A DNA stretch of 64,000 nucleotides from Microtetraspora malaysiensis (lineage in GTDB: Bacteria; Actinomycetota; Actinomycetes; Streptosporangiales; Streptosporangiaceae), in contig NZ_BBYJ01000018.1 in NCBI RefSeq assembly GCF_001528665.1, forward strand, positions 1-64,000, written 5' to 3'. This document shows positions 14,883-23,211 of this stretch, in pieces. The number at the start of each line of letters is the position of its first letter. Positions within the stretch are counted from its first letter, which is position 1. Under the pieces are notes generated by a model, which was not told the DNA's origin, searched no databases, and was given only the letters and a program-made list of their open reading frames with translations. The position numbers were made by a program, and so were the translations under genes.

Positions 14883-15728
14883 TCAGCCGGCCCAGCGGGC
14901 CCGCGCGGCGGGGTCCTCCAGGCCCCAGTAGGTGAGCAGCGGCTCGACGACCTCGGTGCGGAAGACCTGCAGGTTGCTGAGTCCCGTGTCCCAGATGAGC
15001 GCCTTGCGCTCCTCGTAGTCGGGCAGCACGGTCACGGGCTCGCGGAATCCCATCAGCCCCCGGTGGACGACCTCCGCCAACTCCGGCCGTTGCCGCAGCG
15101 CGAGCCGGACCGCCTCCCGGTAGAAGGCCAGGTGGAGCGACTCGTCGGCCTGGACGCGGCGCAGCAGGTCGGCCAGCAGCGGGTCGGCGACCACGCGGGA
15201 GAGCCGCGCGTAGAAGACCCGCGTCGACAGCTCCTGGATGGACGTGTAGACCATGATCTCGAACGGGTCCACGGCGGGCGCGGGACGACCGGCGCGCAGC
15301 ATCGTCGTCTTGGCGTCGAGCATCTCCGCGGACGGCACGGCCCGGTCCATCAGCAGATAGATCTCGAACGCCCGGCCGTGCTGGTCCTCCTCGGCCACCC
15401 ACCGCCGGAAGAAGTCGGCCAGCAGGGGATGCCCGCGTCCGAGGTGGGCGTACAGGTTCTCGGCGTACCACGGGAGGTTCGTCTCGCCGAGGTAGGCGGT
15501 CTCCAGCGCCTTGGCGTGGTCGGGGTGGAGCGGCCCCGCGCCCGCGGCCCAGGCGGCCCGCACCGACGCGAGGTCCACCGGCCCGTCGCCGAGGCGGCGG
15601 ACCATCGCGTCGAGCCGGCGATCCTGCATCCGCTCGATCAGGTCGTCGTACGTCCAGGGGGTGCGGGACCGGTCGTGCCGTTCCAGGAGCCGGGCGAGGT
15701 GTTTCTCCAGCGGGTCGAAGTCGATCAC
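14883..15728 (-). CDS. Ferritin-like acyl-ACP desaturase homologue
   Basis: A 281-residue helical protein of the diiron acyl-ACP desaturase/ferritin-like family. Metal-ligand motifs are spaced as in that family: E-T-A-Y-L-G-E-T-N-L-P-W-Y near residue 75, E-E-D-Q-H (E-x-x-H) near 105, a Gln/Glu-containing helix (S-I-Q-E-L-S-T-R) and D-E-S-L-H-L-A-F-Y (E-x-x-H) near 195. It would insert a double bond into an acyl-ACP or related chain using O2. The GTG start overlaps the stop of the preceding ferritin-like gene (GTGA). It is the last gene of the six-gene lipid operon. Confidence 0.85.
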   Translation of the reverse strand: MIDFDPLEKHLARLLERHDRSRTPWTYDDLIERMQDRRLDAMVRRLGDGPVDLASVRAAWAAGAGPLHPDHAKALETAYLGETNLPWYAENLYAHLGRGHPLLADFFRRWVAEEDQHGRAFEIYLLMDRAVPSAEMLDAKTTMLRAGRPAPAVDPFEIMVYTSIQELSTRVFYARLSRVVADPLLADLLRRVQADESLHLAFYREAVRLALRQRPELAEVVHRGLMGFREPVTVLPDYEERKALIWDTGLSNLQVFRTEVVEPLLTYWGLEDPAARARWAG

Positions 15729-16510
15729 GCTCGGACCTGCTTCCTCAGGGTCGCGAAATCGGCGGGCGTCGAGATGGGGAGGCCCGCGATGTCGCCGAAG
15801 AGCGAGCAGATGGCGCGGGCCTCCCGGTCGGGGTCCACCCACCGGCGGTGCAGCTCCGCCATCGCCGCGGCGGTCTCGGCCTCCTGGTAGTTCTCCGCCG
15901 CCGGGTTGGCGTCCGCGAGCCCGCTGTCGGGGTCACACCACAACTGCCCGACGCGCAGCAGCACCGGCACCGCGGCGTCGGGGTCGGCCGTGGCGAGCTT
16001 GCGCGCGTAGTGCGCGAAGCCCTGCGCGTGCCGTCCCTCGTCGCCCGCGATCTTCTTGAGCAGCGCGGCCAGCACCGGCTCCTCGCAGGCGGCGGCCATC
16101 GCCCCGTACAGCCGGCAGGTACGGACCTCGCCCAGCACGTTGACGGCCAGCGTCGCGATGGCCGGCGGGTCGCCCAGCTCCGGCCGGGTCAGCTCGGGCA
16201 CCATGCCCTCCGGGTCGCGGCCCGCGGCCTCCGCCCACTGCCGCAGCAGCAGGTGGTGGCGGACCTCCTCGGCGAACCAGATCGACAGCCAGGCCGTCAG
16301 GTCCGCGTCGTGCCGGAAGATCCGGACCAGGTCGAGGATCGCGGGGATGGAGGAGAACTCGGTGCGGGCCAGCACGACGAGCCCGTCCACCATGTCACCG
16401 TCGATCTTCGAACGGTCGATCTCACTGAACGGCGGGAGGTCGCGGGTGGGCGACCACCGGACCCGCTCGTGTTTGTAGAAGAGCTCGTCGAAGTCGAGGA
16501 CGCCGGTCAT
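15725..16510 (-). CDS. Second ferritin-like protein, probable diiron oxygenase/desaturase partner
   Basis: A 261-residue all-helical protein. Diiron-type motifs are visible: E-F-S-S near residue 70, F-A-E-E-V-R-H-H (E-E-x-x-H) near 100, a G-E-V-R-T helix and D-E-G-R-H-A-Q-G-F (E-x-x-H) near 180. It resembles acyl-ACP desaturase relatives but is not closely like the next gene, with which it overlaps by 4 bp. Its ATG overlaps the thioesterase stop (ATGA). A desaturase or hydroxylase on an acyl chain is inferred; it could instead be a non-catalytic partner. Confidence 0.75.
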   Translation of the reverse strand: MTGVLDFDELFYKHERVRWSPTRDLPPFSEIDRSKIDGDMVDGLVVLARTEFSSIPAILDLVRIFRHDADLTAWLSIWFAEEVRHHLLLRQWAEAAGRDPEGMVPELTRPELGDPPAIATLAVNVLGEVRTCRLYGAMAAACEEPVLAALLKKIAGDEGRHAQGFAHYARKLATADPDAAVPVLLRVGQLWCDPDSGLADANPAAENYQEAETAAAMAELHRRWVDPDREARAICSLFGDIAGLPISTPADFATLRKQVRA

Positions 16511-16974
16511 TCCGCGCCCCCGTCGAACACGCCGAACGCGCCGAACGCGTCGTGGGCGGCCGGCGACAGGCCGGCGAGATAGCCGCGCGGGTCGACGATC
16601 AGCTTGCGGGCGTTCAGGTCGAGCAGACCGCACACGCTCTCCATCTCGGCCGCGACCGCGCCGTCCTCGAAGAGGAACGCCTGCCGCAGCACGAACGTGC
16701 GCCCGTGCGGCTCCCCCCACTCGTACGCGACGGTGACCCGGATGGTCTGCCCGGCCCGCACCTCGCGGCGGAACCGGATCGTCGACTCCAGCAGGACCGG
16801 GCCGACGCCGCCCCCGCGCAGGTCCTCGGGCAGCACCCCGAGCGAGCGCAGGTGGCACCACCGCGCGTGCTCGGCGTACGAGTGGTACACCGCCGAGTTG
16901 AGGTGCCCCTGCCCGTCGATGTCGTGGAACCGCACGTCGAGCGGGACGGCGTACTCATCCATCTGTTCACCCAT
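16507..16974 (-). CDS. Acyl-CoA thioesterase, 4HBT hotdog family
   Basis: A 155-residue single hotdog protein of the YbgC/4-hydroxybenzoyl-CoA thioesterase type: V-R-F-H-D-I-D-G-Q-G-H-L-N-S-A-V-Y carries the catalytic Asp region and the conserved H-(L/V)-N-N/S, followed by Y-A-E-H-A-R and I-R-F-R-R-E-V. It would release free acid from an acyl-CoA or acyl-ACP. The ATG at 16974 has GGAG 7 nt upstream and overlaps the upstream dehydrogenase stop by 8 bp, so the genes are co-translated. Its place between dehydrogenases and desaturase-like genes suggests it ends or edits an unusual fatty acyl pathway. Confidence 0.9.
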   Translation of the reverse strand: MGEQMDEYAVPLDVRFHDIDGQGHLNSAVYHSYAEHARWCHLRSLGVLPEDLRGGGVGPVLLESTIRFRREVRAGQTIRVTVAYEWGEPHGRTFVLRQAFLFEDGAVAAEMESVCGLLDLNARKLIVDPRGYLAGLSPAAHDAFGAFGVFDGGAE

Positions 16975-18742
16975 GCAGCGTCTCCACTTCGAGTACGGAG
17001 GGGTCGACCGCGGCTCCGCTGATCAGATCGGGGAAGCCGGTGCGCAGCGCCCGGTCGGGCGGCTCGGGCGCGGCCCGCCAGGCCCGCTCGTGGCGCCGGG
17101 CCAGTACGGCGAGGCGCGCGTCGCCGCCGCGCAAATCCTCGGCGGCGTCGGCGGCGAGCAGCCCGGCCGAGAGGATGTGCAGGCACCGCTCGGCCAGCCC
17201 GCGCAGCGCGAACTGGGCCTCCTCGGGCGCAAGCCGCTCCCAGTCGGCGAGTTCCCGCGCCCACGCCGCGGTCTTCTCCCTTACGGCCGCGCCGAGCAGG
17301 TCGCCGGCAGAGGCGCCGGCAGTGTGGTCGGCAGTGTGGTCGGTAGTGTCGTCGGCGGGGCCGAGCGGCGCGGCCAGCGCCTCGACCAGCGTCGACCCGG
17401 AGCCCGTACGGCGCAGCGCCCGCGCGAAGTCGAGCAGCATGATGTTGCCGCTGCCCTCCCAGATGGACAGCAGGTGGGCGTCCCTGACCATCCGCGCGTT
17501 GGGCCAGTCCTCGATGTAGCCGTTCCCGCCCCGCACCTCCATCGCCTCGTGGCAGGCCCACTGCGCCTGCCGCGCCGTGTGGTACTTGACCAGCGGGGTG
17601 AGGGTGCGCAGCAGCACCCCGGCCACCCGGTCGCCGGCGTCCGAGCGCTGCAGCAGCCCGGCCGTGTAGAAGGCCAGCCGGGTGGACGTCTCGGCGGCGA
17701 GCGCGAGGTCGGCCAGCACCTCGCGCATGAGCGGGTGGTCGGAGAGCCGCCGGCCGAACGCCGCCCGGCCCGTCGCGTGCTCGCGCGCCTCCAGGTAGGC
17801 GCGGTGGACGAGGGCCGCGGCGACCACGGAGTTGGCGACCCTGGTCTGGTTGAGCATCTCCGTCATTTGCCGGAAGCCCACCCCCGGGCCGCCGACCAGC
17901 TCGGCGTACGCGCCGGTGAACGTCACCTCGCCGGAGGCGAGGCCGCGCGTCCCGAGCTTGTCCTTGAGCCGGTTGATCACGTACGCGTTCCGCGACCCGT
18001 CCTCCAGCGTGCGCCGGACCAGGAACAGCCCGAGCCCGTCGGTGCCGGGACCGGCGCCCTGCGGCCGGGCCAGGGTGAGGATGAGGTCCGCCTGGCAGTT
18101 GGAGCAGAACCACTTGTCGCCGTACAGCCGCCAGGAGCCGTCGGCGTCGAGACGGGCCTCGGTCTCGTTCACCCCGACGTCGGAGCCGCCGGCTTTCTCG
18201 GTGAGGAACATCGCCGCCTGCCAGAGGTTCCCGTCCGTGGCCGTGAGCCGGGGCAGGTACCGCTCGGCCAGCTCGGGCGCGTAGAGCCGCAGGACGCGGG
18301 CCAGGACGTCCGTCATGGTCAGGCCGGTCACGACGTTGCGGTCGGCGTGGGCGAGCAGGAAGAACAGCGCCTGCTTCGCCACCTCGGGGGCGCGGCCCGG
18401 CCAGCCGAGCACTCCCTCGCGATGCGACATGGCGGCGATGCCGAACCGCCGGTAGGCGACGTCGACCACGCCGTCCCAGGCGGGATGGAACTCGACCTCG
18501 TCGACCCGCACGCCGCGCTTGTCGTACGGCCGTAATCGCGGGCCGTTCAGGTCGGCGGTCGCGGCGAGCTCGTCGAGCGGCCCGGCGGCGAGCTCGCCCA
18601 TGCCGGTGCAGTGCTCGGCCGCCCACCGCGCCGCGTCGTCGTCGAGCCAGCGGTGCAGGATGCGGGGGAGTACGGGGCTGGCGGTGAAGGGGTTCAGCCC
18701 GACGGTGTCGGGCATCGAGCGGGGCGGTGGGAGATCGGTCAT
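16967..18742 (-). CDS. AidB-like acyl-CoA dehydrogenase
   Basis: A 591-residue member of the large AidB-type acyl-CoA dehydrogenase branch, longer than ordinary ACADs because of an N-terminal extension (about 150 residues) and a C-terminal helical domain. FAD-contact motifs F-L-T-E-K-A-G-G-S-D-V-G and D-K-W-F-C-S-N are clear, with R-G-G-N-G-Y-I-E-D-W and S-I-W-E-G-S-G-N-I in the C-terminal ACAD fold. A short insertion (DDTTDHTADHTAG) is encoded by three 12-bp repeats. The start is one base after the stop of the paralogous gene upstream. AidB proteins protect DNA from alkylation in E. coli, but in this lipid operon an acyl-CoA oxidation role is likelier. Confidence 0.88.
   Translation of the reverse strand: MTDLPPPRSMPDTVGLNPFTASPVLPRILHRWLDDDAARWAAEHCTGMGELAAGPLDELAATADLNGPRLRPYDKRGVRVDEVEFHPAWDGVVDVAYRRFGIAAMSHREGVLGWPGRAPEVAKQALFFLLAHADRNVVTGLTMTDVLARVLRLYAPELAERYLPRLTATDGNLWQAAMFLTEKAGGSDVGVNETEARLDADGSWRLYGDKWFCSNCQADLILTLARPQGAGPGTDGLGLFLVRRTLEDGSRNAYVINRLKDKLGTRGLASGEVTFTGAYAELVGGPGVGFRQMTEMLNQTRVANSVVAAALVHRAYLEAREHATGRAAFGRRLSDHPLMREVLADLALAAETSTRLAFYTAGLLQRSDAGDRVAGVLLRTLTPLVKYHTARQAQWACHEAMEVRGGNGYIEDWPNARMVRDAHLLSIWEGSGNIMLLDFARALRRTGSGSTLVEALAAPLGPADDTTDHTADHTAGASAGDLLGAAVREKTAAWARELADWERLAPEEAQFALRGLAERCLHILSAGLLAADAAEDLRGGDARLAVLARRHERAWRAAPEPPDRALRTGFPDLISGAAVDPSVLEVETLHG
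17318..17353. repeat. 12-bp in-frame tandem repeat inside the AidB-like gene
   Basis: GGCAGTGTGGTC occurs at 17318-17329 and 17330-17341, with a diverged copy at 17342-17353. It encodes a T-D-H-T-A-D-H-type insertion between the ACAD core and the C-terminal domain, a likely site of copy-number variation. Confidence 0.85.
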
Positions 18743-18743
18743 C

Positions 18744-20402
18744 TCACTCCAATCCGAGCAACCTCGACTTTTCGTGCGCCACGGGGATGGTCAGGGGTCG
18801 CGCCGTGAAGATCTCCAGCGCGACGGCGGTGCGCTCGTCGCCGAGCGCGGTGAGCGCCCAGCCGGCCTGGGCCGCGAGCAGCGCCGCCTGGTAGGTGCGG
18901 GCCATGCTCCAGGCCAGCTCGCGGGCCGTCGCGGGGCCCGGCTCGCGCGCGGCGACCTCCCGCGCGGCGTCCCGGACGATCCGCGCGGCGGCCTCGGTGC
19001 GGGGATGCGGGTGGGCGGCGAGCCGCGCCTCCACGTCGTCCCGGAACGCCGCGGCGACGCCGGGGGCGCCCAGCGCCCGGACGACGTCGAGGGCGAGGAC
19101 GTTCGTCGTGCCCTCCCAGATGGACTGCACCTGCACGTCGCGCAGGACCTGCGGGATGCCGGTGTCCTCCAGGTAGCCGGCGCCGCCGAACGATTCGAGC
19201 AGCTCCGAGCAGACGCGTACGGCCTCGCGCGCGGTCACCATCTTGGCGAGCGGAACGACGACCCGGGCGAGCGGGGTCGTGTCCCCGCTGTCGCCGGAGT
19301 CACCGTTCTCCTGGCGACCGACGAGCTGCGCGGAGCGCAGCGCCATCTGCACCATCGCCTCGTGCTCGGCCGCGAGCTCGGCCAGCCAGCCGAGGTGCAG
19401 GGGCGAGTCGGCCAGCGGGCCGCCGCGCACCGTCCGGCGCCGGGCGTAGTCGCGGGCCAGCTGGAGGAGGTGGCCGGTCGCGCCCGGCCCGGCCTGCGCC
19501 GACGCCATGCGGGCGACGTGGAGCACCGAAGCGATCTTGGCGATGCCGCCGCCGATCCCGCCGACGGGGACGGCGACCGCCCCGTCCAGGTCGAGCTCGG
19601 CCGTGGGCAGGCCGCGGGTGCCGTACTTGTCCTTCAGGCGGCGCACCCGCAGGCCGTTCCAGCCGCCGTCCGGCCCGCGCAGCTCCAGCGCGAACAGGGA
19701 GAGGCCGCGGCTGCCGGGCTCGGCACCCTCCGGCCGGGCCAGCGCGACGGCGATGTCGGCGGTGGTCGCCGAGGTGAACCACTTGGTGCCGCGCAGCGCC
19801 CACGTGCCGTCGCCGAGAGGCGTCGCCACGGTGCCGGAGCGCGACAGATCGGAGCCGCCCTCCTTCTCGGTCATCCACTGGCCGGAGGTCCAGCCGCCGA
19901 CCCGCTTGGTCAGCAGGGGAACGTACCGGGCGGCGAGCTCCGCGTCGTGCTGCCGCAGGCAGGCCGCGGCGCCGTCGCTCATGCCGAGCGGGCACAGCGC
20001 CGTCGCGGTCACGGCCTGCACCATCTGGTACAGCGCGGCCTGCACCACGCGGCCGTAGGCTCCGTATGTCTCCTCGTAGGGGATCGCCACCGCGCCGAGG
20101 CCCTGCAGGAGCCGTACCAGCTCGGTCCAGGCGGGGTCGATCTCGATCCGGTCGATCCGCCGCCCCCACGCGTCGTACGGCAGGTGCCGGGGCGGGTTCG
20201 CCTCGGCCCTGGCCGCGAGGGGCGGCATCTCGGTCGCGCAGCGTTCGGCGGCGTGGTCCAGTTCCCCGGCCGCCTTCTCGAAGACGTCCGGGGGAAGGAT
20301 CCGCTGGACCGCCTGGCGCAGCGCCCGGTCGGCCCGCCACCGGTTGGCGATCCGCGGCGCGTCCTGGACGAAGGGGTCGATCTCGTACCGCTCAGCCGGC
20401 AT
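18744..20402 (-). CDS. Second AidB-like acyl-CoA dehydrogenase
   Basis: A 552-residue paralogue of the downstream gene with the same layout: N-terminal extension, M-T-E-K-E-G-G-S-D-L-S FAD loop near residue 190, T-K-W-F-T-S-A strand, R-L-K-D-K-Y-G-T-R-G-L-P-T segment, then F-G-G-A-G-Y-L-E-D-T-G and S-I-W-E-G-T-T-N-V. The pairing of two diverged copies suggests a heteromeric dehydrogenase or two substrates. AGGAG lies 9 nt before the ATG, which sits inside the 3' end of the TetR gene (11-bp overlap). Confidence 0.88.
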   Translation of the reverse strand: MPAERYEIDPFVQDAPRIANRWRADRALRQAVQRILPPDVFEKAAGELDHAAERCATEMPPLAARAEANPPRHLPYDAWGRRIDRIEIDPAWTELVRLLQGLGAVAIPYEETYGAYGRVVQAALYQMVQAVTATALCPLGMSDGAAACLRQHDAELAARYVPLLTKRVGGWTSGQWMTEKEGGSDLSRSGTVATPLGDGTWALRGTKWFTSATTADIAVALARPEGAEPGSRGLSLFALELRGPDGGWNGLRVRRLKDKYGTRGLPTAELDLDGAVAVPVGGIGGGIAKIASVLHVARMASAQAGPGATGHLLQLARDYARRRTVRGGPLADSPLHLGWLAELAAEHEAMVQMALRSAQLVGRQENGDSGDSGDTTPLARVVVPLAKMVTAREAVRVCSELLESFGGAGYLEDTGIPQVLRDVQVQSIWEGTTNVLALDVVRALGAPGVAAAFRDDVEARLAAHPHPRTEAAARIVRDAAREVAAREPGPATARELAWSMARTYQAALLAAQAGWALTALGDERTAVALEIFTARPLTIPVAHEKSRLLGLE

Positions 20403-21009
20403 CGGTCGTCACTCCTGTCAGGTTCAAGGCGAGCGCCGTCACATTGGCGATCAGTGATTCGTCGTCGGCGTGGTCGTGGTCCGGTGCGAGCGGGCCGACC
20501 AGGCATTCGGCGACGGCGCCCACCAGCGCGGCGCCGGTCAGCTCCGGATCCTGGGCGGGCAGCTCGCTGCGGGTCACGCCCTCGCGGACCAGGTCGGCGA
20601 ACAGGTCGCGGTAGCGCCGCCGGTAGTCCAGCCGCGCCGCGTCGACGGAGGGGTCCACCGGCTCCGCGATCAGCGCGTAGGCGAGGCGGCGGCCGTCGAG
20701 CGCGCGGCGGGCGAACGTGACCACGACGCGGGCGAGGCGATGCCGCACCGTGCCGTCCGACGCCGCGACGGAGGCCAGCACGTCCAGCTCGTGGCCGGAG
20801 GCGCGCCGGAAGACCTCGGTGAGGAGGTCGCCCCGCGACGGGAAGTGCCGGTAGATGCCCCCCGCGGACAGGTCGGCCCGCTCGGCGACGGCGGACATGG
20901 CGGCCGCCTCGAAGCCGCTCTCCGCGACCACGTCCCAGGCCGCCGAGACGATCCGCTCACGCACCTCGGCGAGCCGCCGCTCAGTCTTCTCCGTACGCCG
21001 GTAGGGCAT
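20392..21009 (-). CDS. TetR-family regulator heading the lipid operon
   Basis: A 205-residue TetR protein: helix-turn-helix at about residues 14-60 (I-V-S-A-A-W-D-V-V-A-E-S-G-F, L-S-A-G-G-I-Y-R-H-F), followed by an all-helical ligand domain. It overlaps the AidB-like gene by 11 bp and is the first gene of a six-gene overlapping unit, so it most likely autoregulates the operon in response to an acyl ligand. The ATG at 21009 is preferred; an in-frame TTG at 21045 would add 12 residues. Upstream, CCAAGCAGTG and CTTTGG form an imperfect palindrome that could be its operator. Confidence 0.88.
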   Translation of the reverse strand: MPYRRTEKTERRLAEVRERIVSAAWDVVAESGFEAAAMSAVAERADLSAGGIYRHFPSRGDLLTEVFRRASGHELDVLASVAASDGTVRHRLARVVVTFARRALDGRRLAYALIAEPVDPSVDAARLDYRRRYRDLFADLVREGVTRSELPAQDPELTGAALVGAVAECLVGPLAPDHDHADDESLIANVTALALNLTGVTTDAG

Positions 21010-21072
21010 ACCAAGCAGTGAATCCAGATTTGCAGCTTTGGTCAAGGGGTACGGCGGACGGCGGCCGAGTTC

Positions 21073-21738
21073 TCAGTCGTCCTGTCTCGCCATGAATTCG
21101 CGGAAGGTCGCCACCGTGCCCGCCCGGTGCTCGCCGAGGCGGCGGATGAGGTCCTCGGTGTCCCGCGCGCGTACCGCGTCGATGATGCCCTGGTGCTCGC
21201 GCTCCACCCGCTCCCGGTTGCTCTCCTCGCTGTAGTAGAGGGAGCGGTAGACGTCGCTGGCGTCCCACAGGATGCTCAGGAATCGACGGAGGCGGGGCAT
21301 CCCGGCGGCGTCGATCAGGGTGAAGTGGAAGCGCCGGTTCGCCGCGGCCATCGCGACGATCTCCCCGGCCTGTCCCGCGGCGACGACGTCGGCGTGGGCG
21401 TCCTGCAGCCGCTGGATGTCCTCGTCGGTGATCCGCTCGATCGCGCGCCGCACCGCCTCCTCCTCCAGGATCTGCCTGATGCGGTAGACCTCGAGGAAGT
21501 CCTCCAGGGCGAGCTCGGCCACCATGTAGCCGCGCCGGGGACGGTAGATCACCTGGCCCTCGCCCTCGAGGATCTTCAGCGCCTCGCGGATCGGGACCCT
21601 GCTCACGCCGAGCTGCTCGGCCAGCGCGTCCTGCCGGATCGCCGAGCCGGGCGCGAGCTGCCCGGTGAGGATCGCCCGGCGCAGCTGCTCCAGCACGTAC
21701 TGCTGGGTCGTCTGCGGAGGCCTGGCTTCGATGTCCAC
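21073..21738 (-). CDS. GntR-family (FadR/FCD type) regulator
   Basis: A 221-residue regulator with an N-terminal winged helix (Y-V-L-E-Q-L-R-R-A-I-L-T-G-Q-L-A-P-G-S-A-I-R-Q, L-G-V-S-R-V-P-I-R-E-A-L) and a C-terminal FCD effector domain. FCD metal/ligand residues fit the D-x3-(R/H) pattern near R-R-F-H-F-T-L and E-H-Q-G-I-I-D-A. The start is GTG, with AGGA upstream. It is divergent from the CoA-transferase/glutaryl-CoA dehydrogenase pair and probably controls it in response to a dicarboxylate or its CoA ester. Confidence 0.9.
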   Translation of the reverse strand: MDIEARPPQTTQQYVLEQLRRAILTGQLAPGSAIRQDALAEQLGVSRVPIREALKILEGEGQVIYRPRRGYMVAELALEDFLEVYRIRQILEEEAVRRAIERITDEDIQRLQDAHADVVAAGQAGEIVAMAAANRRFHFTLIDAAGMPRLRRFLSILWDASDVYRSLYYSEESNRERVEREHQGIIDAVRARDTEDLIRRLGEHRAGTVATFREFMARQDD

Positions 21739-21852
21739 CCTGTCCTACTCCGTCTCGTGCCGTGAGGGCCGCTGCACGTCCGACTTTAGGGGCTCGTCTG
21801 TTCGACGCCGTTCGCCCCGAGGCTGGACGCGCGGGACCGTACAAGTAATACT

Positions 21853-21869
21853 GGATCCAAAATACAATC
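21853..21869 (+). promoter_or_regulatory. Candidate GntR operator and promoter of the CoA-transferase operon
   Basis: An A/T-richer island in the 252-bp divergent gap contains the palindrome TGGATCCA (21853-21860) followed by TACAAT (21864-21869), a good -10 hexamer for the rightward operon. FCD-type GntR proteins bind short palindromes of this sort. Assignment is tentative. Confidence 0.4.
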
Positions 21870-21990
21870 GGCCGAAGCCTTTGCGGAGCGCTGCCGGGCG
21901 GTGCTCGACGGCCGAGCATCCCTCGCGACCCCCACCCCTGGAGCAGATCGTCAGCATGAGACTCCGACACCTACCGCATGAGGAGCCCCG

Positions 21991-23211
21991 ATGAGCGGAC
22001 CGCTCGCCGGCGTCCTGGTGGCCGACTTCTCCCGCGTGCTCGCCGGGCCGTACGCGACCATGCTGCTCGCCGAGATGGGCGCCGACGTCGTCAAGGTGGA
22101 GCACCCCGTCCACGGCGACGAGACCCGGGCGTGGGGGCCGCCGTACGTGGGCGGCGAGGCCGCCTACTACCTGTCGGTCAACCGCAACAAGCGCGACATC
22201 GCCCTCGACCTGAAGCACCCGGAGGGCCGCCGGGTCGCCGCCCTGCTGTGCGAGCGCGCCGACGTGATCATCGAGAACTTCCGGCCCGGCGTCGCCGACC
22301 GCCTCGGCATCGGCTACGAGTCCGTACGGTCGCGCAACCCCGGCGTCGTCTACTGCTCGATCACCGGCTTCGGCAGGCAGGACCGGCCGGGTTTCGACGC
22401 CGCCGTCCAGGCCGAGAGCGGGCTGATGTACATCACCGGCGACTCCCCGAGCAAGGTCGGCGTCGCCATCGTCGACGTCCTCGCCGGGCTCAACGCGGCG
22501 GTGGCCATCCTCGGCCCCCTCTACCGGCGGGCGCTCACCGGAACCGGGGCGCGGGTGGAGGTGTCCCTGCTGCACTCCGCCCTGTCGGCGCTGACCAACG
22601 TCGCGCAGAGCGCGCTCATCTCGGGCCGGGAGGCGAAGCCGTACGGCAACGCGCATCCGACGATCGTGCCGTACCAGACCTTCGAGGCGGCCGACGGCGG
22701 CGTCACCGTCGCGGTCGGGAACGACGCGCTCTACCGCGCCATGTGCGCGGCGATCGGACGCGACGACCTCGCCGCCGACCCCCGCTTCGCCACCAACCCG
22801 CTGCGGGTCCGGCACCGGGAGGAGTTGGTCGCCGAGTTGAGCGCGGTCTTCCGCACCCGCCCCGCCGCCGAGTGGACCCGGCTGCTGCAGGACGCGGGCG
22901 TGCCGGTCGGGAAGATCCGCGGCGTGCTTGAAGGCATCCGGGCCGCGGAGGACCCCGCGACCGTCACGGTCGAGCATCCGACGGCCGGGCTCCTGGAGCT
23001 GCTGCGCACCGGGTTCACGCTGACCGGCGACGTCCCGCCGACCCTGCCCCCGCCCCTGCACGGCGAGCACACCAGGGAACTGCTGGCCGAGCTCGGCCTG
23101 ACCGGCGACGAGATCCGCCGTCTGGAGGCAGACGGCGTGGCCCGCCAGCACCGCCAACACCCCCATGACCGCGATGCCGCGGACCCCGCCCAGAAAGGTA
23201 TAAACCGGTGA
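21991..23211 (+). CDS. Class III (CaiB/BaiF) CoA-transferase
   Basis: A 406-residue family III CoA-transferase. The N-terminal Rossmann segment (V-L-V-A-D-F-S-R-V-L-A-G-P-Y), K-V-E-H-P-V-H-G-D, S-V-N-R-N-K-R-D-I-A-L-D and the catalytic Asp in V-A-I-V-D-V-L-A-G-L-N-A are present. It moves CoA between carboxylic acids through an acyl-aspartyl intermediate. Coupled by a 4-bp overlap to a glutaryl-CoA dehydrogenase-like gene, it probably activates glutarate (succinyl-CoA:glutarate type), an inference from context. GAGGAG lies 6 nt upstream of the ATG. Confidence 0.9.
   Translation: MSGPLAGVLVADFSRVLAGPYATMLLAEMGADVVKVEHPVHGDETRAWGPPYVGGEAAYYLSVNRNKRDIALDLKHPEGRRVAALLCERADVIIENFRPGVADRLGIGYESVRSRNPGVVYCSITGFGRQDRPGFDAAVQAESGLMYITGDSPSKVGVAIVDVLAGLNAAVAILGPLYRRALTGTGARVEVSLLHSALSALTNVAQSALISGREAKPYGNAHPTIVPYQTFEAADGGVTVAVGNDALYRAMCAAIGRDDLAADPRFATNPLRVRHREELVAELSAVFRTRPAAEWTRLLQDAGVPVGKIRGVLEGIRAAEDPATVTVEHPTAGLLELLRTGFTLTGDVPPTLPPPLHGEHTRELLAELGLTGDEIRRLEADGVARQHRQHPHDRDAADPAQKGINR

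Noticed and set aside
13752-15890. 712-codon plus-strand frame across the esterase and desaturase genes
   Set aside because: Antisense shadow; real domains lie on the minus strand.
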